Positions 25,678 to 34,752 are shown, numbered from the stretch's first letter. The stretch is 64,000 bases of DNA from Dechloromonas sp. UBA6271 (GCA_002440665.1 DJUX01000005.1:1-64000), one strand, 5' to 3'. Notes: generated from the sequence alone by a model not told the origin. A program made the numbers and translations.

Positions 25678-28131
25678 ATGCCAGCACCCGCCGAACTCCT
25701 TCCCGAAGCACTCTACACCGCCTGCGACCCGGCAACCCTCGCCTTCGCTTCAACCGCCGAGTTGTCGGAACTCAACCCCGCCCTGATCCATCCGCGCGCC
25801 GTCGAAGCGCTGCATCTCGGCCTCGACATGCCGCAGCGCGGCTACAACCTGTTCGTCCTCGGCGAGGCCGGCAGCGGGCGCCACGCCATCGTCACGCAAC
25901 TGCTGGAACAGGAAAGCCAGCACGGCACCCCGCCGGCTGACTGGTGCTACGTCCTCGATTTCGCCGACCCGACCCGTGCCCGCCTGCTCAAACTCCCGTG
26001 CGGGCGCGGCGCGCAGCTCTACCGCGACATGCAGGAATTCGTCGACGAAATCACCACCGCCATTGCCGCAGCTTTCGAGAGCGACGAATACCGCGAGCGC
26101 ATCGAATCGCTGCAGGAAGACGAGAAGCATCGCGAAGATGCAGCTTTGCAGCAACTCGGCCAGGATTCGCAGCAGACGGGAATCGCCCTGCTGCGGACAC
26201 CACACGGGTTCGTCTTCGCGCCGATGAAGGATGGCGAAGAAACGATGTCGCCGGAGGAATTTGCCGCCCTGCCGGACGAGCGCAAGGATAAATTCGAAAC
26301 CACCATCCACGCTTGGCACGACAAGCTGCACAAGCTGATGAACGAGTTTCCTCACTGGCGCCGGGAGGCACAAAAGGCGATCAAGGATATCGGCGCCGAC
26401 GCCCTACGCCTGGCGGTCGGTCACCTGATCGAGGAAATCAAGGTCAACTACGCGGATCTGCCCTACGTCACCGCCTACCTCGACGCGGTCATGCAGGACA
26501 TCCTCGCCAGCGGACAGTCGATTCACGAGTCCACCAAGACCGAAGACGACACGGAAACCACGCTCTACTCGAGCACCATCTCCGTCCACCGCTACCGCGT
26601 CAACCTGCTCGTAGAGAACCGCGCCAGCGGCGAACGCCCGATCATCTACGAGGACAATCCAAATCTGCAGAACCTGGTCGGGCGCATCGAACACCATGTT
26701 CATATGGGAACACTGGTCAGCAACTTCATGCTGATCAAGGCCGGCGCCTTGCACAGGGCCAACGGCGGCTTCCTCGTCCTCGACGCCCACAAGCTGCTGA
26801 CCCAGGCCTATGCCTGGGACGGCCTCAAGCGCACGCTGCATTCGGGGCAGGTCCGCATCGAATCGCTGGCCGAACTGGTCGGCCTGAGCAGCACCGTGCA
26901 ACTGGAGCCGGAACCGCTGCCGCTCGACCTCAAGGTGATCCTGATCGGCGAGCGGATGATCTATTACCTGCTCGCCGAACTCGACCCGGATTTCCTGTCG
27001 CTGTTCAAGATCAACGCCGATCTCGAAAGCGAAATCACCCGCAACCCGGAAAGCACCGCCCAGTACGCCCGCCTGATCGCCACGCTGGCCAGCCGCGACG
27101 GCCTGCGCCCGCTGGCCGCCCCGGCCGTGGCGCGCGTAATCGAACATGCCGCGCGCCTGGCCGGTGATGCCGAGAAACTGACCACGCAAACCCAGCCGCT
27201 GAGCGACCTGATGCGCGAAGCCGATCATGCGGCTGGTACGGTCGGCGCCGGCATCGTTGAACGGGAACATGTCGAAAGCGCCCTGCACGCGCACCGCCAT
27301 CGCAACGAGCGCATCCAGGAACGCTATCAGGAAGAGATCCTGCGCGGCCAGTTGCTGATCGCCACCGACGGCCTGCACGTCGGCCAGATCAACGGACTCG
27401 CCGTCGCCATGCTCGGCGAAAGCACCTTCGCCCACCCGGTGCGCATCACCGCCACCGTGCGCATGGGCGAAGGCGAGATCATCGACATCGAGCGCGAAGT
27501 CGAACTGGGCGGCCCGATCCACTCCAAGGGCGTTCTGATCCTCTCATCCTTCCTCGCCGCCCGCTTTGGCTGGGCCATGCCGCTGTCGCTGCGCGCCAGC
27601 CTCGTCTTCGAGCAATCGTATGGCGGCGTCGAAGGCGACAGCGCCTCGCTGGCCGAACTGGCCGCCCTGCTCTCCGCTCTTTCCGCCATTCCGATCCGGC
27701 AATCACTGGCGGTCACCGGATCGGTCAACCAGTTCGGCATCGTCCAGCCGGTCGGCGGCATCAACGAGAAGATCGAGGGTTATTTCGAAATCTGCGCCGC
27801 GCGCGGTCTCTCCGGCGAGCAGGGCGTCATCATCCCGGCCGCCAACGTCTGCCACCTGATGCTCGACCAGCCGGTCGTCGCCGCCGTCCGCGACGGCCGC
27901 TTCCACATCTGGGCCGTCCACGATACCGATGAAGCAATGGAACTGCTGACCGGCCTGCCGGCCGGCGAACCCGACACGAAAGGCGAGGTTCCCGAAGGCA
28001 CGCTGAACTTCCACATTGGCCTGCAACTGGCCGAGCTAGCGCAGATGCATCAGGAAATGCTAAGCCCGGCCCGCCATGCGAAACCCCGTAAAAAGAAGGC
28101 CAAGCCAGCCAAGGCCTCACCGAAAAGCTAG
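25678..28131 (+). CDS. Lon-like ATP-dependent protease (AAA_32/LonB-type)
   Basis: The protein is 817 aa. The N-terminal ATPase region has a variant Walker A, GEAGSGRHAI, with Arg-His where GK is usual. The middle part is long and helical, and the C-terminal Lon protease domain carries the catalytic dyad Ser (EGDSASLAEL, about residue 660) and Lys (GGINEKIEGYF, about residue 702). The Lys/Pro-rich tail (KPRKKKAKPAK) is basic. It resembles the single-chain Lon-B2 family of proteobacteria and is probably cytosolic. It is divergent from ald. Confidence 0.88.
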   Translation: MPAPAELLPEALYTACDPATLAFASTAELSELNPALIHPRAVEALHLGLDMPQRGYNLFVLGEAGSGRHAIVTQLLEQESQHGTPPADWCYVLDFADPTRARLLKLPCGRGAQLYRDMQEFVDEITTAIAAAFESDEYRERIESLQEDEKHREDAALQQLGQDSQQTGIALLRTPHGFVFAPMKDGEETMSPEEFAALPDERKDKFETTIHAWHDKLHKLMNEFPHWRREAQKAIKDIGADALRLAVGHLIEEIKVNYADLPYVTAYLDAVMQDILASGQSIHESTKTEDDTETTLYSSTISVHRYRVNLLVENRASGERPIIYEDNPNLQNLVGRIEHHVHMGTLVSNFMLIKAGALHRANGGFLVLDAHKLLTQAYAWDGLKRTLHSGQVRIESLAELVGLSSTVQLEPEPLPLDLKVILIGERMIYYLLAELDPDFLSLFKINADLESEITRNPESTAQYARLIATLASRDGLRPLAAPAVARVIEHAARLAGDAEKLTTQTQPLSDLMREADHAAGTVGAGIVEREHVESALHAHRHRNERIQERYQEEILRGQLLIATDGLHVGQINGLAVAMLGESTFAHPVRITATVRMGEGEIIDIEREVELGGPIHSKGVLILSSFLAARFGWAMPLSLRASLVFEQSYGGVEGDSASLAELAALLSALSAIPIRQSLAVTGSVNQFGIVQPVGGINEKIEGYFEICAARGLSGEQGVIIPAANVCHLMLDQPVVAAVRDGRFHIWAVHDTDEAMELLTGLPAGEPDTKGEVPEGTLNFHIGLQLAELAQMHQEMLSPARHAKPRKKKAKPAKASPKS

Positions 28132-28211
28132 GAATTCGCCGAGCAAGGCAGGCGCTGCGTTGGAAACATCCTGGCCTCTTCACTGCGTCAGTCAGCCTTC
28201 AGGAGAAACCC

Positions 28212-28949
28212 TTGCATGAATTCATCTTCCACCCCGAGTTGACCTGTCTTCTGCCAAAAGCGCTGCGCGGGCATCCGGTCGTCTGCGCCGTCGCGCCGCA
28301 CCAGAGCATCAAGCACGCCATCGAGGCGCTCGGCATCCCGCACACCGAAATCGGGCCTGTTGCGGTCAACGGTCAAAAAAGGCCGATTTCCGGCCGCCTC
28401 GCGCCGGGCGACCGGGTCGAGGTCTTTCCTCCCGCGCCGCCAGCCCTGACCGGCGGCAACCCGCCACGCTTCATCGCCGATGCCCACCTCGGACGCCTCG
28501 CCCGCTACCTGCGCTTCGCCGGCGTCGACACACTTTGGAAGAACGCCTGGGACGACGCTGAACTGGTCGCCATCGCCGCCCGTGAAGGCCGCATCGCGCT
28601 CACCTGTGACCGCGCCCTGCTGATGCACCGGACCCTGCCCGCCGGCTGTTATCTGCGCAGCCGGCAGCCCAGGACGCAACTCGCCGAAGTCGCGCGGCGT
28701 TACGCGCTCGCGCTATGCGGCCCGCAGGCCAGCCGTTGCCTGGAATGCAACGAGGTGCCGTTGCCCGTCGCCAAGACCGAGATCGCCGCCGAACTGCTAC
28801 CGCGCACCCTCGCCGCCTTCGAGCAGTTCTGGCGCTGCCCGGGATGCCGGCGCACCTACTGGCGCGGCTCGCACTGGCAGCGGATGCAGGCGGCCCTGGC
28901 CGCGGTAGACCGCGCGCGGCCGCCTATTTCATCTTCGAGCGCAGCCTGA
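28212..28949 (+). CDS. Mut7-C RNase-domain protein with N-terminal ubiquitin-like segment
   Basis: The protein is 245 aa. The first 80 residues fit the Mut7-C ubiquitin-like domain (IEALGIPHTEIGPVAVNG, GDRVEVFPP). The rest is a PIN-like Mut7-C RNase domain (RFIADAHLGRLARYLRFAGVDT, ALTCDRALLMHR), then a four-Cys zinc ribbon (CLECNE...CPGCRRTYWRG). The start appears to be TTG 28212, with AGGAG 6 nt upstream; the only nearby ATG (28216) is out of frame. Its 3' end overlaps the convergent flavin reductase by 26 nt. Confidence 0.85.
   Translation: MHEFIFHPELTCLLPKALRGHPVVCAVAPHQSIKHAIEALGIPHTEIGPVAVNGQKRPISGRLAPGDRVEVFPPAPPALTGGNPPRFIADAHLGRLARYLRFAGVDTLWKNAWDDAELVAIAAREGRIALTCDRALLMHRTLPAGCYLRSRQPRTQLAEVARRYALALCGPQASRCLECNEVPLPVAKTEIAAELLPRTLAAFEQFWRCPGCRRTYWRGSHWQRMQAALAAVDRARPPISSSSAA
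28357..28391 (+). repeat. USS-like element, copy 6
   Basis: Core CTGTTGCGGTCAAC (one mismatch), then AAAAAAGG and CCGATTTCC. Inside the Mut7-C gene. Confidence 0.65.
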
Positions 28950-29460
28950 TCGTCTCGCCCGCCACCATGAAAGCGCCGCGCCCGCGGTGATGCAGCGTGC
29001 GCGGGTCCTTGATCGCCGGATCGATCCACGCCCTGACCACTTCGAGCACGAAGAAATTGTAGGAATCGACCAGTTGCCTGTCGGCAACGCGACATTCGAG
29101 GCTGGCGTAGCACTCGGCGATCAACGGCGCAGAGACCAAGGCTGCCGGCACCGGCGTCAGCCCGCAGGCAACGAACTTGTCGACGTCGTGGCCGCTGCTG
29201 TTGCCGCAGGCCACGACCTGCTTCGCCAGATCGGCCGTCGGAATATTGAGCACGCACTCGCCCGTCGCCACCAGGGCCGCAAAGCTGAAGTCGCGCCCGC
29301 TGACGACGCAGCCGACCAGCGGCGGCTCGAATTCCAGCATCGTGTGCCACGACATGGTCATGACATTGGCCCGGCCATCCTGCGCCGTGGTCAGCAACAC
29401 TACCGGCCCCGGTTCGAGCAGCCGATAGACCCCGGGCAACGGGAGCGAACGCTTGGCCAT
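28924..29460 (-). CDS. flavin reductase / FMN-binding protein
   Basis: The protein is 178 aa of the flavin-reductase-like, FMN-binding split-barrel family: PVVLLTTAQDGRANVMTMSWHTMLEFEPPLVG is typical, followed by VLNIPTADLAKQV and YNFFVLEVVRAWID. It probably binds FMN and uses NAD(P)H; a dedicated oxygenase partner is not visible nearby. Confidence 0.87.
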   Translation of the reverse strand: MAKRSLPLPGVYRLLEPGPVVLLTTAQDGRANVMTMSWHTMLEFEPPLVGCVVSGRDFSFAALVATGECVLNIPTADLAKQVVACGNSSGHDVDKFVACGLTPVPAALVSAPLIAECYASLECRVADRQLVDSYNFFVLEVVRAWIDPAIKDPRTLHHRGRGAFMVAGETIRLRSKMK

Positions 29461-29607
29461 TCAGACACCTCCTTCAGCCACTCAAGTTTAAGGCTTCGTG
29501 GTAGCCGATGGATACGGGCGATTCGCAAATCGCGACTGCACTAAACCGGTGCCGCAAGCTCTCGAAACTGGTGCGCCAGACGCCCGGCAATGAACGAGCC
29601 GCCAGAA

Positions 29608-29808
29608 CTACACGCGGATCGCCGGATGGGCAGCGCCCCCCGCTAGGCAAGCGTATCTGGCTGGCAGATCGCCCGGCAGACGCCAGCCGAACAGGAGCTC
29701 TTCCGCATCGGCCAGCGAAGCGCCCGAGGCCAGGACGTACTCGGACAGACTGGCGAAGGCGGCCAGTTGCATCCAGAACAGCGTTTCTTCGTTTATCCCG
29801 TTCGCCAT
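29608..29808 (-). CDS. small hypothetical protein (66 aa)
   Basis: Starts at ATG 29808 with GGGAGAA about 8 nt upstream. The sequence is amphipathic and helical (WMQLAAFASLSEYVLASGASLADAEELLFG) and looks coding. No family recognised. It is alone on this strand. Confidence 0.55.
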   Translation of the reverse strand: MANGINEETLFWMQLAAFASLSEYVLASGASLADAEELLFGWRLPGDLPARYACLAGGAAHPAIRV

Positions 29809-30207
29809 CGCAGTTCTCCCGAGTGCTGAACGAAACCCGCCGAAACACGATTCCCGGCTTCTGGCTTGCCGTCACCAGATGCAGGTTGAGAAAACCACCG
29901 TTGTGAAATGTTCATGACGCACCTCTCTTTCATGCCACATGCAGGAAATTCAAAAACCAGCAAAGTCGACTATCCCTAGCAATAATTGGCCCAGCACCGA
30001 GGTTGATCAAGCCAATCCTGTCACGCATCCTGATGCCATTGCGCTCGGATTTGTCGTGCCTGCTTGCCAGCACATGGCGCAAAGTTGAAACTGGATTTCA
30101 CATGCTCCGGCGTTTCCTCAAGCAGGTCTCAATAACCGCGTGCCACCTTGGCGAATCGCGAGCTAAACTCCGATCTGTCGAAATGCAAACGAAATAGGGA
30201 AGATTGC
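29809..30207. other. intergenic stretch with no gene
   Basis: No credible frame, RNA gene or terminator seen. The last 60 bp are AT-richer and probably hold the promoter of the PilZ-like gene. Confidence 0.4.
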
Positions 30208-31746
30208 ATGCTTGATAAATTGCGCGGCTTGACTCGGATCGGCGGGGCGAAAATGGGCCATCTACTGGCGGACCCTCGCGAACTGCGTCGCGTCATCGAT
30301 GAAATCCCGGGCGACAACGCGTTCAAGGCACTCGACCAGATTGTCGGCTGGCTGGAGTCCTTGCAGGTGGTTCCGGATTTCCCTGAAGACCGCCTGTATG
30401 AGGCAGTCAGCGGGCTGCATACTGCGGCCCAGCCCCATCTCAAGCGCCTGGCCAGGGATTATCTGCATTCGCCGCGTCTCTCCCGTTCCGAAGAAAAGTG
30501 TCTGTGGACCATCATCCACGGGTTCTGGAGCATGTTGGCAGTCAGCTACGAACGCTGTCTCCCGGCGGTCAGCCAGAAGACGCGAGTCGGCGAGCAGGTC
30601 AGGCAAGTGCTGCCGTCCTTGAGTGCGCGCCTGATTGCGGCGCTTGGCAGCGTCCTGAAGTGGGAGCAATTCCATTATGTGGTATCGGTTGGCAGCCTCT
30701 GGCAGCGTCTCGGGACTGCCCTGCTCTTGGCCGAGCGGGCCGGGCAGACAGCCAAGTTGCGCGAAAACGCTTCCGGAGAGAGCAGTCCGCAACTGGAATT
30801 CGTCAGGGTCGTCGCCTTTCAGGCGGCTTCCATGGACAGCCTGCTGCCGCTCGAAATTGAACTGGCCGAACGGCTGATCGCCCATTTCTCGCCTGAGTTC
30901 GTCTTTTCTGCCGAGGTCAAGCGGGACAGCGTTTACTGGGTCGATCTGGCGCTTGCCGAGCCGCCGACGCGCCTCGCCCGCAGGCCACCGCAGGCCTTGG
31001 CGACACAGCGCTTTTTCAAGCCGGGTACGGCCCACGCCAGTATCCTGAAACTTATTCATGATCTTGAGCGCGGACACGATGCGCCGGGCGAGATCATTCT
31101 CGGTGAACAATATGATGCGCGGGCGCTGCTTCCTGTGCTGCGCCATCTAGCTACCCACCTCGCGTCGGTGCCGCCGCAACGGCGCAATGGCCGTCACAGC
31201 GTCAAGCAGCGGGTTCTGGTTGTGCACGGTCTGGACTATGCCCGCATGGTGTACTCCGGACATTTTTCGGGGCAAGGCATCAACCTGCCGATGGAAAGCT
31301 GGGTTGTCGAGAATGTCAGCCGTGGCGGTTTCGGCGCGGTGCTCAACAACATTCCCGGCGAGTGGCTCAAGGTTGGCGCACTGATCACCATGCAGCCAGA
31401 GGGCGGCGCCACCTGGCAGCTCGGTATCGTTCGCCGCTATCATCGACGGGGCGACTCCGAGGCGCAGACCGGCATCGAAATGCTGGCTCTGCAGGGAACG
31501 CCGGTCGAACTCAAGACGCGCACGATGTCCACCTACGCGACAGTCGCCGGCATCCCGGCGCTCATGATTCGCGAGGGCAACACCGCCGGTGAGGTACGCG
31601 TCCTGATGCCGCTCGGATCGTTCAGTCCGAGCGAAGCGCTGGAGTACGAAGAGGACGGCCAGCGCCTGCTGTTGAGTCCAGTCGCCATTGTCGAACAGGC
31701 AGCGGACTACGAACTGGCTCGTTACCGCCGGGGTACTCGCGGATGA
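30208..31746 (+). CDS. PilZ-like domain protein, betaproteobacterial type
   Basis: The protein is 512 aa from ATG 30208 (GGGAAG ribosome-binding site); an open extension to 30148 is not convincing. The first 380 residues are helical and without motifs I know. The C-terminal part has VVENVSRGGFGAVLNNIPGEWLKVG and WQLGIVRRYHRRG, which resemble the D/N-x-S-x-x-G and following beta-strand of PilZ (c-di-GMP-binding) domains. The RxxxR half of the c-di-GMP site is not clear, so nucleotide binding is uncertain. The gene is followed by the remnant ORF and the IS element. Confidence 0.6.
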   Translation: MLDKLRGLTRIGGAKMGHLLADPRELRRVIDEIPGDNAFKALDQIVGWLESLQVVPDFPEDRLYEAVSGLHTAAQPHLKRLARDYLHSPRLSRSEEKCLWTIIHGFWSMLAVSYERCLPAVSQKTRVGEQVRQVLPSLSARLIAALGSVLKWEQFHYVVSVGSLWQRLGTALLLAERAGQTAKLRENASGESSPQLEFVRVVAFQAASMDSLLPLEIELAERLIAHFSPEFVFSAEVKRDSVYWVDLALAEPPTRLARRPPQALATQRFFKPGTAHASILKLIHDLERGHDAPGEIILGEQYDARALLPVLRHLATHLASVPPQRRNGRHSVKQRVLVVHGLDYARMVYSGHFSGQGINLPMESWVVENVSRGGFGAVLNNIPGEWLKVGALITMQPEGGATWQLGIVRRYHRRGDSEAQTGIEMLALQGTPVELKTRTMSTYATVAGIPALMIREGNTAGEVRVLMPLGSFSPSEALEYEEDGQRLLLSPVAIVEQAADYELARYRRGTRG

Positions 31747-31771
31747 ATTCCAATCTAAGGAGGCCGTTTTG

Positions 31772-31810
31772 ATGGCAGACCATCACCGGATGCCGCATAT
31801 AAATTGGTAG
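31772..31810 (+). pseudogene. start of a small gene probably cut off by the IS
   Basis: A perfect AAGGAGG Shine-Dalgarno (31757-31763) lies 8 nt before ATG 31772. The frame runs only 12 codons (MADHHRMPHINW) before TAG, right where the IS-end region begins. Such a strong site with no gene behind it suggests a gene whose body was replaced by the insertion; the terminator at 33209-33242 may have been its own. Whether the missing part was deleted is inference. Confidence 0.4.
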
Positions 31811-31834
31811 TGTAAATCCCTCTACAAAGCCGAC

Positions 31835-31846
31835 AGAGCCGGCCCC
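31835..31846 (+). repeat. IS terminal inverted repeat, left
   Basis: AGAGCCGGCCCC, inverted copy at 33175-33186. Confidence 0.75.
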
Positions 31847-31922
31847 GGAAATTCGGACAGAGGGATAAGTGATAGCCTTGCCCCACAACGGTCGCGTAGC
31901 GGCCAAGAAATGGAGCAAGAGC

Positions 31923-32240
31923 ATGACGAGAAGGAAGCGGCGGAATCACTCGCCTGGATTCAAGGCGCAAGTGGCGATCGCGGCGCTCAAGGGCGACAAG
32001 ACGCTGGCCGAATAGGCGCAGCAATTCGACATTCACCCGAATCAAATTACCGACTGGAAGACGCAATTGATGGAACGTTCGGCGCAGGTCTTCGGGGATA
32101 CCGGGGCCAAAGCCATCGAGCCGGATATCAAGACCATGCAAGCCAAGATCGGGCAGCTGACGCTGGAGAACGATTTTTTAGAAAGCGCGCTCACCAAGGC
32201 GGGCCTGCTGAGCGCAAGAAACCGATCGACCGCAACCACG
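31923..32240 (+). pseudogene. IS3-family orfA with internal stop codon
   Basis: Encodes the helix-turn-helix/leucine-zipper part of the transposase: MTRRKRRNHSPGFKAQVAIA..., then QFDIHPNQITDWKTQLMER and KIGQLTLENDFLESALTKAGLLS. Codon 31 (32013-32015) is TAG where relatives have a Leu codon (LAE-L-AQQF), a one-base change from TTG. The frame resumes normally afterwards. The nominal end is not exact because relatives differ at the frameshift site. Confidence 0.85.
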
Positions 32241-33052
32241 ACCTGCCGGTTCTCCGGCAATGCAAAATCCTTCAGGTTGCCCGCTCGACGGCGTACTACA
32301 CGCCCGAGCCGGCCTCGCCGGCAGATCTGGCACTGATGCGCCGGATCGACGAACTACACTTGGAGTATCCCTTTGCCGGCAGCCGGATGCTGCGCGACAT
32401 GCTCAGACGGGAAGGCCATGTGATTGGTCGCAAGCACGTCAGCACGCTGATGAAGAAGATGGGTGTCGAGGCGCTGTACCGGAAGCCCAATACCAGCCGG
32501 CGCCATGCTGCCCATCCCGTCTATCCATACCTGCTCAGGAATTTTAAGATCGACCGGCCCAACCAGGTCTGGGCAACGGATATCACCTACATTCCGATGC
32601 GCCGTGGCTTCGTCTATCTCGTGGCGATCGTCGATTGGACCAGCCGCCGCGTGTTCGCCTGGCGGCTCTCCAATACGCTAACCACGGATTTCTGCGTCGA
32701 TGCGCTTCAGGAAGCCATCACCCGCTACGGCAAGCCGGAAATCTTCAACACCGATCAGGGTAGTCAGTTCACCAGCCTGGAATTCACGCAGGTGCTCAAG
32801 GACAACCAGATCGCGATCAGCATGGATGGCAAGGGCTGCTGGCGTGACAACGTCTTCATCGAGCGCCTGTGGAAGAGCGTGAAGTACGAGGAGGTTTATC
32901 TGAAAGCCTACGACTCGGTCTCGGCCGCCAAGGCCAGTCTGGGGATCTATTTCAACTTCTACGACACCCACCGGCCTCACCAGTCGCTTGACGGCCAGAG
33001 GCCCGATACGATCTACTTCGCCGGCTTGCCGCAGGGAAAACTTGCGGCATGA
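32216..33052 (+). CDS. IS3-family orfB, DDE transposase
   Basis: Frame -1 relative to orfA. It has the HTH_21 segment (LALMRRIDELHLEYPFAGSR) and the rve catalytic domain with all three acids: D in WATDITYIP, D in FNTDQGSQFTS and E in FIERLWKSVKYEE, with the DD35E spacing. It ends at TGA 33050. In relatives orfB is made by -1 frameshifting near an AAGAAA sequence, seen here at 32216-32221. The ATG usually found there has become CCG, and the first in-frame ATG is 32336. The catalytic part is intact. Confidence 0.88.
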   Translation, partial: KKPIDRNHDLPVLRQCKILQVARSTAYYTPEPASPADLALMRRIDELHLEYPFAGSRMLRDMLRREGHVIGRKHVSTLMKKMGVEALYRKPNTSRRHAAHPVYPYLLRNFKIDRPNQVWATDITYIPMRRGFVYLVAIVDWTSRRVFAWRLSNTLTTDFCVDALQEAITRYGKPEIFNTDQGSQFTSLEFTQVLKDNQIAISMDGKGCWRDNVFIERLWKSVKYEEVYLKAYDSVSAAKASLGIYFNFYDTHRPHQSLDGQRPDTIYFAGLPQGKLAA

Positions 33053-33174
33053 CCACCGCGTTATCCACCGCGTCGCCAGCCTACGGTCCAGACCGACCTT
33101 CGGCTGCCGCCACCGTGGATAACACTACCAAGCAGGGCTCCACTTATCACCGTGGAAATTCTGTCCAGACAAAT

Positions 33175-33186
33175 GGGGCCGGCTCT
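33175..33186 (-). repeat. IS terminal inverted repeat, right
   Basis: Inverted copy of 31835-31846. Confidence 0.75.
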
Positions 33187-33208
33187 TCCGCTCGCGTACC
33201 CCATAAAC

Positions 33209-33242
33209 AAAAATGCCTCGCAAATTTCACGAGGCATTTTTA
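33209..33242. terminator. intrinsic terminator beyond the IS
   Basis: Stem AAAAATGCCTCG / CGAGGCATTTTT with a CAAATTTCA loop; symmetric A/T flanks allow use on both strands. Confidence 0.85.
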
Positions 33243-33296
33243 GCCAACCGACCTGACAGAACGTTTTTACACAGTCTGCTCGGGCCGGTTCGCGAC

Positions 33297-33322
33297 GCCC
33301 CCGCCAGCCAGGGGCTTTTTTT
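33297..33322 (+). terminator. possible intrinsic terminator
   Basis: Short GC stem GCCCC / GGGGC followed by seven T. It is weaker than the one at 33209-33242. Confidence 0.5.
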
Positions 33323-33340
33323 ATGCCTGGAAATTGCCGC

Positions 33341-33375
33341 CTGTTGCGCTCGACCGGCAAAAAAGGGCAAAAATC
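33341..33375 (+). repeat. USS-like element, copy 7
   Basis: CTGTTGCGCTCGAC (one mismatch), then AAAAAAGGG and CAAAAATC: both AT tracts perfect. Intergenic, just 3' of the glycine-zipper gene and 154 bp outside the IS. Confidence 0.75.
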
Positions 33376-33387
33376 AGCCTCGGAAAA

Positions 33388-33822
33388 TCAACGAAGACGT
33401 TCCAGCCGGCCATTCGTAACACGAACGCGTTCACCGGCCCATACCGGTGGCTGGGCATCCTGCTCGATATTGGCATTCGTGCCGTCATCGAATCGCACAT
33501 TGACGACCCACACCGTCGTCGTGCCGCTGGTCAGGCGATTCCCCGCCACCGCCCCGCTGGCGGCGCCACCCACCGTGGCAAGCGTGCGCCCCCGGCCCTG
33601 TCCAACCTGGTTGCCGAGCACACCACCGACGACCGCGCCGCCGACCGTACCGACTGTGGAACCGGAAGTCGGCACAGCCTGAGTACGAACGGATTCAACG
33701 GTGCCAACCCGGCCTTCGAACTGGGCTGCGGGGCTGCCGGTCTGTGCCTGCACGGTTGCGGCCAGCGGCACTGCCAGGCTCACGCCGAGCACCAGCGCAC
33801 GAATCAGGTTTGCGGTTTTCAT
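33388..33822 (-). CDS. glycine-zipper 2TM-type envelope protein
   Basis: The protein is 144 aa with a signal peptide (LIRALVLGVSLAVPLAATVQA). The centre is a glycine zipper, GTVGGAVVGGVLGNQVG and VGGAASGAVAGN, as in SlyB/Pcp-like outer-membrane proteins but without a lipobox Cys. The C-terminal part (VWVVNVRFDDGT, VRVTNGRLER) forms the usual beta segment. Role unknown, probably envelope stability. Confidence 0.85.
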   Translation of the reverse strand: MKTANLIRALVLGVSLAVPLAATVQAQTGSPAAQFEGRVGTVESVRTQAVPTSGSTVGTVGGAVVGGVLGNQVGQGRGRTLATVGGAASGAVAGNRLTSGTTTVWVVNVRFDDGTNANIEQDAQPPVWAGERVRVTNGRLERLR

Positions 33823-33961
33823 CGTTCCATTCTCCAGTCAAAGTGGATTTACATGCAATCGGGTTACAGCGCGATATTCTATCTTGCTGACCGCCAGTTT
33901 CCGTAAAATTCCGCCAACAGAAGTCAGCCAACCCGGCAACACCCCTCCTGGTTCCAAGCGC

Positions 33962-34738
33962 ATGTTCCGCAAATTCCGCATCCTGATCCTGCTGCTGATC
34001 CTCGCCACCGTCGCCCTCGGCGCCTGGCGGGCGAACAGCCGGTTGACGGCCTGGGAACACACGGTTCACGTCGCCATCTACCCGATTGCCGGCGACGATT
34101 CGCCGGTGACCGCCCGCTTCATCGGCGAACTGGGCGGTGACAGCTTTACCGACATCGCGCAATGGTTGCAGGAGCAAAGCGATCGCTACGGACGTTCGGT
34201 ATTGCAACCGGTCGCCATTCGGGTCGCGCCGGTGGTTGACGCGAGACCACCGGCACCGCCCGGCAACCCGAGTGCGCTCGACGCCATGCTGTGGAGCCTG
34301 CGGTTGCGCTGGTGGGCATCGCGGAATGACCGGATCGCCGGCCCGAAGCCGCAGGTCCGCCTGTTCGTGCTTTTCCACGACCCCGAGCGCACGAACGCGC
34401 TGCCGCACTCGACCGGCTTGAGCAAGGGCCAGATCGGCGTCATCCACGCATTCGCCAGCCGGCTGCAACGGCGGCAGAACGCCGTGGTCATCGCCCACGA
34501 ACTGCTGCATACCTTCGGTGCCAGCGACAAATACAACCTCGCCACCTTGCAACCGATCTACCCGGCCGGCTATGCCGAACCGGACAAGAATCCCCGCCTG
34601 CCGCAAAGCAGGACGGAAATCATGGGTGGCCGCACGCCGGTCGACGAGCAGCGGGCCGAAATTCCCGCCAGCCTGGCCGACACCGTCATCGGCGCCGAAA
34701 CCGCGAGGGAAATCGGCCTGTTGCGGTCGACGCCGTAA
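33962..34738 (+). CDS. membrane-anchored zinc metalloprotease-like protein
   Basis: The protein is 258 aa. It has one N-terminal membrane segment (ILILLLILATVALGAW) and then an extracytoplasmic domain with the zinc motif HELLHTFGASDKY (HExxH with a downstream Asp). This motif and the preceding VVIAHELLHTF strand resemble small eukaryote-like metalloproteases, but no close family came to mind. A USS-like element spans its stop codon. Confidence 0.7.
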   Translation: MFRKFRILILLLILATVALGAWRANSRLTAWEHTVHVAIYPIAGDDSPVTARFIGELGGDSFTDIAQWLQEQSDRYGRSVLQPVAIRVAPVVDARPPAPPGNPSALDAMLWSLRLRWWASRNDRIAGPKPQVRLFVLFHDPERTNALPHSTGLSKGQIGVIHAFASRLQRRQNAVVIAHELLHTFGASDKYNLATLQPIYPAGYAEPDKNPRLPQSRTEIMGGRTPVDEQRAEIPASLADTVIGAETAREIGLLRSTP

Positions 34739-34752
34739 AAGGGCAAATTTCA
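34718..34752 (+). repeat. USS-like element, copy 8
   Basis: CTGT plus the exact core, then TAAAAGGG and CAAATTTC. Overlaps the last codons of the metalloprotease gene and its 3' flank. Confidence 0.8.

Larger units (their letters stand above)
31835..33186 (+). mobile_element. IS3-family insertion sequence, decayed
   Basis: About 1.35 kb bounded by inverted AGAGCCGGCCCC ends (31835-31846 and 33175-33186) and carrying overlapping orfA/orfB. Inside the ends, GGACAGA and GATAAGTG are also shared in inverted orientation. I see no clear target duplication next to these ends. A second inverted pair, TTGGTAGTGT at 31805-31814 and its complement near 33125, leaves the exact left boundary open by about 30 bp. 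orfA has a nonsense codon, so the copy is probably inactive without readthrough. Confidence 0.85.
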
